Origin: Bacteroidales bacterium
Lineage (GTDB): Bacteria; Bacteroidota; Bacteroidia; Bacteroidales; VadinHA17
Direction of reading: 5' to 3'
Assembly (NCBI GenBank): GCA_019429325.1
Contig: JAHYJA010000017.1
Location: forward strand, 1-33,996
DNA: 33,996 bases
Below, piece after piece: positions 17,645 through 26,267 of this stretch (position 1 is the first letter of the stretch; every line of letters starts with the position of its first letter). Both the position numbers and the translations under genes were made by a program. The notes beneath the pieces are model-generated. The model was given only the letters and a program-made list of their open reading frames with translations. It was not told the DNA's origin and searched no databases.

Positions 17645-18666
17645 TGAAAACACTTGTATATAATAAACCCTTCATAACTGAAGCAGGAGGAACGCTTCCT
17701 TCTCTTGAGATTGCATATCACACTTACGGGACCCTCAACACCGAAGCCGGCAATGTTATCTGGGTATGTCATGCCCTTACAGCCAGCTCCGATGTGGAAG
17801 CATGGTGGCCGGGTATGGTTGGCGATGGACTTCTTTTCGACACAGGGAAGTATTTTATCGTTTGTGCCAATGTACTTGGATCGTGTTATGGCACAACCGG
17901 ACCCGGATCGGTAAATCCTCAAACAGGTAAACCCTGGCTCAGGGATTTCCCGTTGATAACCGTCAGAGATCTGGTAAATGTCCACGAAATACTCAGGAAA
18001 CATCTTGGAATAGTGAAGATTCACACCATTATCGGGGCATCGATTGGCGGTTACCAGGCTCTTGAATACAGCATTATGTACCCGGAGTTAATCCGGAGGC
18101 TTGTTCTTTTAGCCTCCGGTTCGAAGCAGACACCCTGGGCGCTGGCGTTCAGTGAATCAATGCGGCTGGCAATGGAGGCTGATCAGACCTTTCTGGCAAA
18201 TGATCCTGAGGGAGGGAAAAAGGGACTGAAAGCTGCAAGATCAATTGCCCTGATCAGTTACAGGACCATTGCTGCATATAATCAAACGCAAAAGGAGGAT
18301 GATGATGAAAAACTGACTTCTTTCAGGGCAGCCTCCTACCAGGCTTACCAGGGAGAGAAACTTGTGAAAAGATTTAATCCCTACTCCTATTGGTGCCTTA
18401 CCAGTTTATCAGACACCCATAACATAGGAAGAGGCAGGAACGGCGTGACCGGAGCCCTGAAAAGCATCAGGGCAAAAGTACTGTGTGTAGGAATAAAATC
18501 GGACCTCCTGTTTCCTACTGAAGAGCAGAAAATTATCGCTGAGAATGCTATTGATGCAGTGTATGAAGAGATAGATTCATCCTACGGACATGACGGATTT
18601 CTGATCGAAACAGGGAAAGTCACTGATACCGTTCGTGAATTCTGGAAGAATAATAATCATGAATGA
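17644..18666 (+). CDS. metX: Homoserine O-acetyltransferase
   Basis: MetX activates homoserine with acetyl-CoA, giving O-acetylhomoserine for MetY. It is a 340-aa alpha/beta hydrolase. The nucleophile motif IGASIGGYQALE carries Ser133, and the rest of the triad is Asp287 (GIKSDLLFP) and His316 (YGHDGFL). The conserved NVLGSCYGTTGPGSVNP segment lies at 77-92. The enzyme could use a different acyl group, since specificity between acetyl and succinyl in this family depends on a few residues that cannot be judged reliably by eye; pairing with MetY supports acetyl. The start overlaps the metY stop by 1 bp and the end overlaps hom by 8 bp. Confidence 0.94.
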
Positions 18667-19873
18667 CAATATGGCACGCGAAGAATTGAGGATAGGTCTG
18701 TTCGGATATGGCTGTGTAGGCCAGGGATTGCACGATGTTCTTGAAAACAGCAGGGGCATTAAGGCAAAAATTGTACGCATCTGTATTAAGGACAGGACAA
18801 AAAACAGAAGGATCCCAATGTCAAATTTCGCCTTTGACAAGGATAAAATACTGAACGATCCTTCAATAGATCTGGTCGTCGAACTTATAAATAATGCAGA
18901 TGAGGCTTATGATATAGTGAAGCAGGCCATGAGAAACGGGAAAAATGTCGTGACCGCAAATAAGATGATGATGGCCAAGCATTTTGAAGAACTTGTTGAT
19001 TTGCAGAAAGAGCATAACGTCTCGCTCCTGTATGAGGCTTCTGCCGGAGCCAGTATCCCCATAATCAGGAACCTTGAAGAGTACTACGACAATGAACTTC
19101 TTCACTCACTAAGGGGGATCCTGAACGGTACAACAAATTATATTTTAACTTTAATGCATAACGAAGGACTGGACTATGATTCTGCGCTCAGGACTGCAAT
19201 ACTCAAAGGATTTGCAGAGTCAGACCCCACACTTGATGTTGAAGGCTGGGACGCAAAATTCAAACTTTGTATTATAACAGCGCATGCCTATGGCATCTTT
19301 CTTGATCCGGAGGATGTTTTTCACTACGGGATTAAGAGTGTCTCAAAATTTGATATTCAGTATGCAAGGGAAAAAGGGATGAAGATCAAGCTGGTACCCT
19401 TTGTCGGAAAAACAAATGACAATACCATAACCAGCTTTGTTTTGCCGCGGTTTATCTCACCGGGAAAATATCTGTTTAACGTCGATTATGAATACAACGG
19501 AATAATTACCGAGGCAGCTTTCGCGGAGAAACAGTTCTTTTCAGGCAAGGGTGCGGGAGGTCATCCGACCGGAAGCGCCGTTCTGTCGGATATTTCTGCC
19601 AGCTCGTACGGATACAGGTATGAATATAAGAAACACGCCCAGGGATCAGTCAGTAATTATTCCCGTGATCACAGGATTGAAATATACCTCAGATACCACG
19701 ATGAGAAGACATTAGGAATGTTTGATTTTGAAGAGGTGAGTGAAAGCTATAAGAACCACTCAAACAAATATGTCATCGGAGTCATTAATCTGCAGAAGTT
19801 GTTTACTATCAGGAATAAGCTTCCTGAGCTGGATGTTTTTATTGTTAATACCGGAAGGAGATTCAGCAATTAA
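18659..19873 (+). CDS. hom: Homoserine dehydrogenase, stand-alone
   Basis: Reduces aspartate semialdehyde to homoserine with NAD(P)H, supplying MetX. From the ATG at 18659 the protein has 404 aa: the Rossmann motif GLFGYGCVGQGL (13-24), TANKMMMAKH (99-108), EASAGASIPII (126-136), GILNGTTNYI (153-162) and DVEGWDAKFK (193-202) with the catalytic Asp and Lys. It has no fused aspartokinase, unlike ThrA-type bifunctional enzymes. The C-terminal 80 residues show no ACT domain that I can recognise with confidence. A GTG at 18635 would extend it further into metX; 18659 (8-bp overlap) is preferred. It appears to be a methionine-dedicated copy, the third gene of metY-metX-hom. Confidence 0.93.
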   Translation: MNDNMAREELRIGLFGYGCVGQGLHDVLENSRGIKAKIVRICIKDRTKNRRIPMSNFAFDKDKILNDPSIDLVVELINNADEAYDIVKQAMRNGKNVVTANKMMMAKHFEELVDLQKEHNVSLLYEASAGASIPIIRNLEEYYDNELLHSLRGILNGTTNYILTLMHNEGLDYDSALRTAILKGFAESDPTLDVEGWDAKFKLCIITAHAYGIFLDPEDVFHYGIKSVSKFDIQYAREKGMKIKLVPFVGKTNDNTITSFVLPRFISPGKYLFNVDYEYNGIITEAAFAEKQFFSGKGAGGHPTGSAVLSDISASSYGYRYEYKKHAQGSVSNYSRDHRIEIYLRYHDEKTLGMFDFEEVSESYKNHSNKYVIGVINLQKLFTIRNKLPELDVFIVNTGRRFSN

Positions 19874-19880
19874 CTCAGAT

Positions 19881-20320
19881 CCGTCAGCTAAAGCTGACGG
19901 CAATTGATCTCCTGAAAAAGAGTGCTGCGAAACAACTTTCTGTAATACAATAAATTACCGTTGGCTTTAGCCAACGGTGCAGGGCTATCCTGCTGTCCCG
20001 GGGCTTTAGCCCTCAAAGCCGTCAGCTGAAGCTGACGGTAATTGATCTCCTGAAAAAGAGTACTGCGAAACAACTTTCTGTAATACAATAAATTACCGTT
20101 GGCTTTAGCCAACGGGACAGGACTACCCCGCTTTATCAGGGCTTTAGCCCTCAAAGCCGTCAGCTGAAGCTGACGGTAATTGATCTCCTGAAAAAGAGTA
20201 CTGCGAAACAACTTTCTGTAATACAATAAATTACCGTTGGCTTTAGCCAACGGGACAGGGCTATCCTGCTGTCCTGGGGCTTTAGCCCTCAGAACCGTCA
20301 GCTAAAGCTGAAGGTAATTG
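19881..20320. repeat. Tandem array of three 138-bp hairpin-rich repeats
   Basis: Three units of exactly 138 bp begin at 19881, 20019 and 20157, followed by a partial fourth at 20295-20320. Each unit has hairpin A (arms CCGTCAGC/GCTGACGG), a highly conserved core of about 57 bp, hairpin B (arms CCGTTGGC/GCCAACGG, at 19958, 20096 and 20234), a variable 23-bp spacer, and hairpin C (GGGCTTTAGCCC at 20001, 20139 and 20277). A and B are inverted relative to each other and flank the core with CGGTAATT/AATTACCG (CGGCAATT in copy 1). The array lies between hom and the SNF2 helicase gene and fills most of the 524-bp gap. It resembles REP/BIME or MITE-type elements and may also stop transcription after hom. 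Confidence 0.93.
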
Positions 20321-20397
20321 TGCAGAAGTCAGAAAAATATATTTGATAATTTACAGAACTTTGCCCAATATTACAAATTCATTCTAAAATTCAATTT

Positions 20398-23328
20398 TTG
20401 GTTTCTGACTCTGAAAAAAACAGGGGGCAATTTGCACTAATCCTGACAAACCACCGGTTGTGGGGATCAATCATATTACCCTACATTATTCAAAGGGTAA
20501 ACAAAGCTTACTTCAGTTTATCTGAATGCCTGTCGCCATTCCAGTCGGAAGAAGCTTCAGGATACCTGGCAGATGAAGAGAGGGAATGCGTTAAGTTGTG
20601 TAACGAGTATTCAGACAGAACTCTTTTTAAGGTTTTTTCCAGGGAAGCCACCGTAAAAGATTTTCTTGCCTGTGTAACAAAAGAAAAGACAGATAAGTAT
20701 ATAAGACCCTACATCGAAAGAAGAATAAACAAAATTCTGACAACAGCAAGGGACGAAGCGATTCCCTGCTTTTCGCGGACATCGGGCACAGACACATTAC
20801 ATGATTCCGATCAGCTTCATTTCTGCGGGGACGCGGTTCTGCCTGTTTTCAGATTTGACCGGATTAATGAGCAGGTTTTTTATTCATTGAATATTGAAGC
20901 AGAAGACAAAATTGTTGAACTGAGAGAAAAACCTGGCGAGATTTTGTGCATTTCACCGTGTATGGTCAGGATAAAGGACCGGATATTCTTCATTTCTGAC
21001 ATTGACGGTCTTAAACTGAAGCCATTTCTCTCAAAAGAATCTATTCTTATACCACAACAAAGCGAGCTTAAATATTTCTCAGGATTTGCCCGGAGTATGG
21101 TAAACAGATTTAAGGCTGAAGGGAGTGCCATACGTATTATCATTTCGCCACCGGACAAAAAAGCTCTCCTAAAACTGGAAAACGGATTCAAAGGAACGCC
21201 TGTGCTGATCCTTCAATATCAGTATACAGCCACTAAAATATATGCAAATGATACAGATAATTCATTTACCTCTTTTGAAATTGACTCTGGAATATATGTT
21301 TACAGGAAACAATTCAGGGATTATCACTGGGAGGCAATGTGCAGGGAAAAGCTTGAAGAAATGGGATTTTTTGCCGATGATGACATTCATTTTTACAGCT
21401 ATTCTCAAAACTCAAACCCGGATGCTGGTGATCAATATACTTTGCTGGAAGCGGTTAACCGGAATTATTATGAAATTATCGGATCCGGATTCGTTCTCAC
21501 TTCCGGTCTTGGCAGAAACTATAACCTGAAATCTGTCAGCATTGAGATCAGCAGCCGGATAGAAAATGACTGGTTTGATTTGCATGCAATTATTAAAATC
21601 GGAGAGTGGGAGATTCCGTTTATCCGCTTCAGAAGAAATATCCTTGAAAATATACGTGAATATGAATTGCCTGACGGATCCATTGCCATTCTGCCGGAAT
21701 CGTGGTTCCCGGAATACAGGCCATTGTTTGAGTTTGGTAAGATTGCAGGAGACTCCCTGATTATTCACAAGCAACATTTTGCACTTCTTCCGGGTGTGAT
21801 GATAGAGAAGGAGGATGAAGATCACAGTAAACTGAAAAAACTGTTAAATCCCGAAGAATTACAGCCAATTAATCCTTCTGCAGGCCTTACCTGCGAAATG
21901 AGGCCGTACCAGGTGGAGGGGCTTAACTGGATGTACTGGCTTCAGACCTCGGGGCTGGGCGGATGCCTTGCCGACGATATGGGTCTTGGGAAGACGGTGC
22001 AGACCATTGCTCTTCTTCAATATAATATTGAAAACTTAAAGCCCCGGTCAAACCCGGAGGTGATCACTGCGCCTACGCTTTTTGATCCCCCTCCGCAAAG
22101 GCTGACATCTCTGATCATTGTTCCTGCTTCACTCATTTATAACTGGCAAAATGAGATTAAGAGGTTTGCTCCAGGAATGAAAGTTTTCTGTTATACGGGT
22201 GTCAACCGGAAGAAAGCATTGGATCTGTTCCATTCTTTCGATATAATATTGTCGAGTTATCATACCGTAAGGCAGGATATTGAACTGATCATCCCGTTCA
22301 GGTTTCATTATGTCATACTTGACGAGAGTCAGGTGATAAAGAATCCGTCCTCCCAACTTTTCAGGTCCGTTTCGCGTCTGAGTTCCGATCACCGTCTGGT
22401 ACTGACCGGTACGCCGGTCGAGAACTCGCTTACGGATCTCTGGACGCAGATGAGTTTTGTCAATCCGGGCCTGCTCGGGACTGTTGAATATTTTCGAAGG
22501 GAATTCTCGGGGCCAATAAGCAGAAGTAAAGAAGAAGAAAGGGAGCTTAAACTGAAAAGAATAGTTAAGCCATTCATTCTGAGAAGAACAAAGGATATGG
22601 TTGCTTCTGATCTCCCGCCGGTTTCCGAACAAACGATCTTCTGTGATATGACTGAGGAACAGGCAAGGATCTACGGGGAAGAAAAGTCAGCGGTACGGAA
22701 TCTGCTAATAAGAAACAAAGGTTCTGCACAGATGAAGAAAACCTCTATAGAGATCCTTCAGGGCCTTACGAGACTCAGGCAGATCTCGAACCACCCTGTG
22801 CTTGTTGATGAAGAGTACATTGCTGATTCAGGTAAGTTTGAAACAGTAATTCAGGATATTGATAATGTAATCTCTGAAGGGCACAAAATACTTGTCTTCT
22901 CATCTTTTGTTAAGCATTTGAACATATTTGTAAACGCCCTATCTCAAAGGAGGATTTCATTCTCAGTTCTCACGGGAGCAAGTACAAACAGGGAAAAAAT
23001 AGTAAAAAGCTTTCAGGATGATCCGGACAGAAGGGTATTTCTGATCTCCATTAAAGCCGGAGGTCTGGGTCTTAACCTTACTGCAGCCGACTATGTTTTT
23101 ATCCTCGATCCATGGTGGAATCCGGCAGCGGAACTGCAGGCAAGAAACAGGGCTCACCGGATTGGTCAGGACAAAAACGTCTTTGTGAATAAATATATTT
23201 CCACCGGGACCATTGAAGAAAAAATTATAAGACTGCAGGAGAATAAATCGAGGCTTGCAGACTCTTTTGTCAGGAGCAACAATCCTTTACAGGATCTTGA
23301 CATTACCCAGATGCTGGATCTGCTCTGA
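20398..23328 (+). CDS. SNF2-family DNA-dependent ATPase/helicase
   Basis: A 976-aa protein of the bacterial SNF2/RapA-like group, which use ATP to remodel DNA-protein or RNA polymerase complexes; the exact role is unknown. The C-terminal half is the SNF2 motor: ADDMGLGKT (Walker A, Lys532), LDESQVIKN (motif II, Asp642; DESQ in place of the commoner DEAQ/DEAH), LTGTPVENSLTDLW (about 668-681), AGGLGLNLTAADYVFILDPWWNP (from about 886) and AHRIGQ (about 919). The N-terminal 480 residues have no domain I can name with certainty; no SWIM zinc finger (CxC...CxH) is evident. No ATG is available near the N-terminus, so TTG at 20398 is the likely start. It stands alone, after the repeat array and convergent with dinB. 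Confidence 0.9.
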   Translation: MVSDSEKNRGQFALILTNHRLWGSIILPYIIQRVNKAYFSLSECLSPFQSEEASGYLADEERECVKLCNEYSDRTLFKVFSREATVKDFLACVTKEKTDKYIRPYIERRINKILTTARDEAIPCFSRTSGTDTLHDSDQLHFCGDAVLPVFRFDRINEQVFYSLNIEAEDKIVELREKPGEILCISPCMVRIKDRIFFISDIDGLKLKPFLSKESILIPQQSELKYFSGFARSMVNRFKAEGSAIRIIISPPDKKALLKLENGFKGTPVLILQYQYTATKIYANDTDNSFTSFEIDSGIYVYRKQFRDYHWEAMCREKLEEMGFFADDDIHFYSYSQNSNPDAGDQYTLLEAVNRNYYEIIGSGFVLTSGLGRNYNLKSVSIEISSRIENDWFDLHAIIKIGEWEIPFIRFRRNILENIREYELPDGSIAILPESWFPEYRPLFEFGKIAGDSLIIHKQHFALLPGVMIEKEDEDHSKLKKLLNPEELQPINPSAGLTCEMRPYQVEGLNWMYWLQTSGLGGCLADDMGLGKTVQTIALLQYNIENLKPRSNPEVITAPTLFDPPPQRLTSLIIVPASLIYNWQNEIKRFAPGMKVFCYTGVNRKKALDLFHSFDIILSSYHTVRQDIELIIPFRFHYVILDESQVIKNPSSQLFRSVSRLSSDHRLVLTGTPVENSLTDLWTQMSFVNPGLLGTVEYFRREFSGPISRSKEEERELKLKRIVKPFILRRTKDMVASDLPPVSEQTIFCDMTEEQARIYGEEKSAVRNLLIRNKGSAQMKKTSIEILQGLTRLRQISNHPVLVDEEYIADSGKFETVIQDIDNVISEGHKILVFSSFVKHLNIFVNALSQRRISFSVLTGASTNREKIVKSFQDDPDRRVFLISIKAGGLGLNLTAADYVFILDPWWNPAAELQARNRAHRIGQDKNVFVNKYISTGTIEEKIIRLQENKSRLADSFVRSNNPLQDLDITQMLDLL

Positions 23329-23339
23329 TTATATCCTTA

Positions 23340-23374
23340 TCTCCCCTTCTCCCCCTCTCCCCTTTTCCCCCTCC
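23340..23374. repeat. Pyrimidine-rich tract between convergent genes
   Basis: A run made almost only of C and T (tctcccc, ttctccccc, tctcccc, ttttccccc, tcc) fills the short gap between the SNF2 stop (23328) and the dinB stop (23385). It is loosely repetitive with alternating 7- and 9-bp spacing and has no hairpin, so it is not a typical terminator. It is one of several low-complexity tracts beside stop codons in the window. Confidence 0.6.
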
Positions 23375-23384
23375 TTCCACCCTG

Positions 23385-24449
23385 TTACTCTTCGAACAGC
23401 CGCAATTGCTTCTCCTCGTCATTCTCCGATTCAAGATTTGAGACGGAGACTCCCAGCAATCTGACCCTCTCACCCTCAAGGTTAAGGGACTTACGTAGTT
23501 CTGTTACTCCCCGGTGGAGGGTTTCAAAATCACTGATGTATTTCGGGAAAGTCCTGCTGCGGGTGATCTGCCTGAAATCTGAAAACTTGATCTTAATAGT
23601 GATTGTACGACCTGTAGTTCCTTCGTGTTCAAGGCGTTTCATCAATTCCTTTTCCACTTTGTAAAGTTCGGCAATGAACTCAAAATTTGTGACAAGGTCC
23701 TTATCATAGGTAATCTCAGTACCTATAGATTTGCGTTCCGACTCAGTCTCGACCGGACGGTCATCTATCCCTATTGCGATGTCGTAATAAAACTTCCCTG
23801 CCTTTCCGAAATTTCTTATGAGAAATGGCAGGTCACATTTCTTCAGATCAAATCCGTTATGTATTCCCAGTTTATGCATCTTACCTGCGGTTACTTTCCC
23901 GATGCCATAGAATTTTTCTATGGCCAGGTTTTCGATAAATCTTTCCGCATCCTCCGGTGGTATTACGTACAGACCATCTGGTTTCATCACATCTGATGCT
24001 ATCTTCGCAAGAAACTTGTTAAAAGAGATTCCCGCGGAGGCCGTCAGCCCCGTCCTTTTTTTTATCTCTTTTCTGATTTCCCTTGCGATGATCGTTGCGG
24101 AAGCAATATCCTTTTTATTTTCCGTGACATCGAGAAATGCTTCATCAATTGACAGTGGCTCTATCGTATCGGTATATTCCCTGAATATTTCAAAGACCTG
24201 TTCCGACATCTCATGGTATCTTTCAAACCGGTGCCTGACAAAGATAAGGCCGGGGCACAGTTTTTTTGCCGTCACTGAGGGCATGGCTGATCTCACCCCG
24301 AATTTTCTTGCTTCATAGCTGGCTGCAGCCACCACATGCCTCTCCCCGCTCCCGCCGACAGCCACTGGCTTACCTCTGAGGTCCGGGTTATCGAGTTGTT
24401 CAACCGAAGCGAAGAAGGCATCCATGTCGATATGAATTATTTTTCTCAT
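23385..24449 (-). CDS. dinB: DNA polymerase IV (Y-family translesion polymerase)
   Basis: An error-prone Y-family polymerase that bypasses damaged bases. It has 354 aa, a usual length. Active-site motifs are HIDMDAFFASVEQ at the N-terminus (Asp8) and LSIDEAFLDVT (Asp102-Glu103). SYEARKFGVRSAMP and the helix-hairpin-helix segment KFYGIGKVTAGKMHKLGI are typical of DinB. The C-terminus ends QLRLFEE, a beta-clamp-binding motif of the QLxLF type. The gene is convergent with the SNF2 gene and divergent from the flavoprotein gene, so it is transcribed alone. No LexA box could be identified by eye. Confidence 0.96.
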   Translation of the reverse strand: MRKIIHIDMDAFFASVEQLDNPDLRGKPVAVGGSGERHVVAAASYEARKFGVRSAMPSVTAKKLCPGLIFVRHRFERYHEMSEQVFEIFREYTDTIEPLSIDEAFLDVTENKKDIASATIIAREIRKEIKKRTGLTASAGISFNKFLAKIASDVMKPDGLYVIPPEDAERFIENLAIEKFYGIGKVTAGKMHKLGIHNGFDLKKCDLPFLIRNFGKAGKFYYDIAIGIDDRPVETESERKSIGTEITYDKDLVTNFEFIAELYKVEKELMKRLEHEGTTGRTITIKIKFSDFRQITRSRTFPKYISDFETLHRGVTELRKSLNLEGERVRLLGVSVSNLESENDEEKQLRLFEE

Positions 24450-24462
24450 GGGAAGTGGCTGA

Positions 24463-24501
24463 ATTGCGGATTTCGGATTGCGGATTTCGGATTGCGGATT
24501 T
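24463..24501. repeat. 14-bp tandem repeat (paired heptamers)
   Basis: Two exact 14-bp units attgcggatttcgg (24463-24476 and 24477-24490) and a partial third (24491-24501) lie just upstream of dinB in the divergent 230-bp gap. The sequence can also be read as alternating heptamers gattgcg and gatttcg. Apart from this and the candidate promoter at 24646-24653, nothing else is evident in the gap. Confidence 0.8.
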
Positions 24502-24645
24502 ATAGATTGGAAGAATAGTGTTGTGTAGATAAAGATAATTAATTCATCTGAATGAAGAAACTTGTATGCGGATAGGATTCGGCAGGCAAATCCGGGAAAA
24601 TGGAACCTTTGATTGCGATTATCTGGTCTGACTGCCCAAATTCTT

Positions 24646-24653
24646 TATATTTG
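24646..24653 (+). promoter_or_regulatory. Candidate -7 promoter box for the flavoprotein gene
   Basis: TATATTTG fits the Bacteroidota TAnnTTTG box and lies 26 bp upstream of the ATG at 24680, giving a leader of roughly 20 nt. The only TTTG upstream (24608-24611) is farther away than the normal -33 spacing, so support is partial. Confidence 0.4.
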
Positions 24654-24679
24654 TTTTTTATTTTAGAAAAAACCCAATC

Positions 24680-25255
24680 ATGAAAGTAATAGCCTTCAAC
24701 TGCAGTCCAAGAAAGGGAGGAAACACTGAGCTACTTATCAGGGAAGTATTTAAAACATTGGAGAAGAACGAAATAAAAACTGAGCTCATCCAGGTGGGAG
24801 GAAAAAAAGTCAGTGGCTGCATTGCCTGCATGAAGTGCAGAAAGGCTTCTGACGGGAAGTGCCACCAGGAAAACAAGCTGATAAATCAGTGCATAAGAAA
24901 GATGGTAAAGGCGGATGCCATCATTATAGGCTCCCCCACATATTTTTCCGATATCTCAACCGAAGCAAAAGCTTTGATTGACGTTGCCGGATATGCACTC
25001 CGCGGCGCCGGCAATCCGCTGAGGAGGAAGATCGGTGCGGCTGTGGTGGCGGTAAGACGAACCGGTGCCATCCATGCGTTCGACAGTATCAATCATTTTT
25101 TCCTTATCAACGAGATGATCATTCCGGGCTCTTCCTACTGGAATGTCGGTTTTGGCATGGGTAAGGGTGATGTTACCAAGGATGAGGAGGGTATGAAGAC
25201 TATGAGAGTGCTTGGAGAAAATATGGCGTGGCTCTTGGGCAAGGTACAAACGTGA
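24680..25255 (+). CDS. Flavodoxin-fold NAD(P)H:FMN reductase, iron-sulfur flavoprotein-like
   Basis: A 191-aa protein of the NADPH-dependent FMN reductase/flavodoxin superfamily. The N-terminal FMN phosphate loop is NCSPRKGGNT (7-16), and GSPTYFSDIS near residue 83 is the second flavin-contact loop. A compact cysteine set at Cys47, Cys50, Cys53 and Cys61 (GCIACMKCRKASDGKC) closely resembles the [4Fe-4S] motif of archaeal iron-sulfur flavoproteins (Cys47, 50, 53 and 59 in the Methanosarcina Isf). It may therefore move electrons between a ferredoxin and small acceptors. The physiological partner is unknown. It converges on the nitrilase-family gene with only 6 bp between stops, and its start has a promoter-like TATATTTG upstream. 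Confidence 0.85.
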   Translation: MKVIAFNCSPRKGGNTELLIREVFKTLEKNEIKTELIQVGGKKVSGCIACMKCRKASDGKCHQENKLINQCIRKMVKADAIIIGSPTYFSDISTEAKALIDVAGYALRGAGNPLRRKIGAAVVAVRRTGAIHAFDSINHFFLINEMIIPGSSYWNVGFGMGKGDVTKDEEGMKTMRVLGENMAWLLGKVQT

Positions 25256-25261
25256 CCTGTT

Positions 25262-26209
25262 CTAGTCATCCAGCCAGGCTACCTTTTGCACTGCTTTATG
25301 CTTTCTGCCGACAATATCCCTGTAAAGGTCCGGCCGTCGTGCGCGGGAATACCTGTAACCACCGGCAAGAATCAGTTTTCCAGGTGTCACTTCGGCAGAA
25401 GCAATCTCATTCCCAAGGCTTCTGCACTCACCAATGATATCACCGAAAGGGTCCAGTACCATTGAACATCCGTTCTTCAACTGATCTCCATCCATGCCTA
25501 TAGGGTTAGAAAAGACCACATATACACCGTTATCGAAGGCTCTCGATGGAAGCCATTTCATGATCCACTCACGACCTTTGGGTCCGTCAAATTCTGCCCT
25601 CACAGGCACCGGATCCATCTCCCTGTTTTTCCAGAGTTCCATGTCGAAGAAACCTGCTCCCGGACGAGGAGAAGGGGTTCCCATTGTAACATGAGGCATA
25701 AAGATGATACGGGCACCCAGAAGAACAGTTGCCCTTACATTTTCAATGATGTTGTTGTCGTAGCAGATCAGCATGCCGCATTTCCAGCCGAACAGATCAA
25801 AAATGGTATATTCATTGCCGGGTGTAACATGAGCATTGATAAAAGGGTGTAACTTTCTGTGCCTCGCCACCAGTCCGTTCTTATCCACACAGACTGAAGC
25901 CTTGTATATCCGGTTCTCCCCGTCTTTTTCAAAAAGACCTGCAATAATTGCGATATTATGCTTTGCAGCTATCTCAACAAGTCTGGCTGTGCTTTCACCT
26001 CCGGGAATAAACTCTGCCAGTTTCAGCATCTGTTTCTTTGTAAGGTTCCTGGCAAAAGTGTATCCTGTAATGGAACATTCGTGAAAAGCTACGATATGTG
26101 AACCGGCATTTGCTGCTTCTTGAGCAAGGCTGTCAATAATGGAAAGGTTATATGCTTTATCGCCGCTTCTGTTTTCAAATTGTGCCGTTGATACTCTGAT
26201 GTTTTCCAT
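25262..26209 (-). CDS. Carbon-nitrogen hydrolase (nitrilase superfamily)
   Basis: A 315-aa cytoplasmic amidase-like enzyme with the superfamily's Glu-Lys-Cys triad: Glu44 in AFHECSITGY, Lys119 in RHRKLHPF, and Cys149 in LICYDNN. The substrate cannot be told from sequence; amidases, N-carbamoyl-amine hydrolases and omega-amidases share this pattern. The open frame extends 50 codons upstream into the terminator and the end of hydA, but that extension looks unlike the family, and the ATG at 26209 gives the standard N-terminus MENIRVSTAQFE. It lies just past the terminator-like hairpin after hydA, so it is probably weakly linked or transcribed separately. Confidence 0.88.
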   Translation of the reverse strand: MENIRVSTAQFENRSGDKAYNLSIIDSLAQEAANAGSHIVAFHECSITGYTFARNLTKKQMLKLAEFIPGGESTARLVEIAAKHNIAIIAGLFEKDGENRIYKASVCVDKNGLVARHRKLHPFINAHVTPGNEYTIFDLFGWKCGMLICYDNNIIENVRATVLLGARIIFMPHVTMGTPSPRPGAGFFDMELWKNREMDPVPVRAEFDGPKGREWIMKWLPSRAFDNGVYVVFSNPIGMDGDQLKNGCSMVLDPFGDIIGECRSLGNEIASAEVTPGKLILAGGYRYSRARRPDLYRDIVGRKHKAVQKVAWLDD

Positions 26210-26222
26210 GGGTGTGAAATTA

Positions 26223-26251
26223 AAAGGCCGGCATAAAGTATACCGGCCTTC
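26223..26251 (-). terminator. Intrinsic terminator after hydA
   Basis: Arms AAGGCCGG (26224-26231) and CCGGCCTT (26243-26250) form a perfect 8-bp GC-rich stem with an 11-nt loop. Read on the minus strand it is followed by TTTTAATTT. It lies 17 bp beyond the hydA stop and before the nitrilase-family start, as expected for termination of hydCBA. Confidence 0.8.
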
Positions 26252-26267
26252 AAAATAATAATTAATT

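Noticed and set aside
19888-20250. A 120-aa minus-strand frame made of 46-aa repeats across the 138-bp array
   Set aside because: 138 bp is a multiple of three, so any stop-free unit gives a repeating frame. The conservation follows hairpin structure, not codons, and there is no start context, so it is treated as spurious.
19881-20320. CRISPR-like array
   Set aside because: The units are 138 bp with long conserved parts and only a 23-bp variable segment. Repeats contain several hairpins and there are no cas genes, so it does not fit a CRISPR array.
20398-25255. Possible defence island (SNF2 helicase, DinB, flavoprotein)
   Set aside because: No nuclease, methyltransferase, toxin or reverse transcriptase is encoded nearby, the genes are in different orientations, and each has an ordinary housekeeping explanation.
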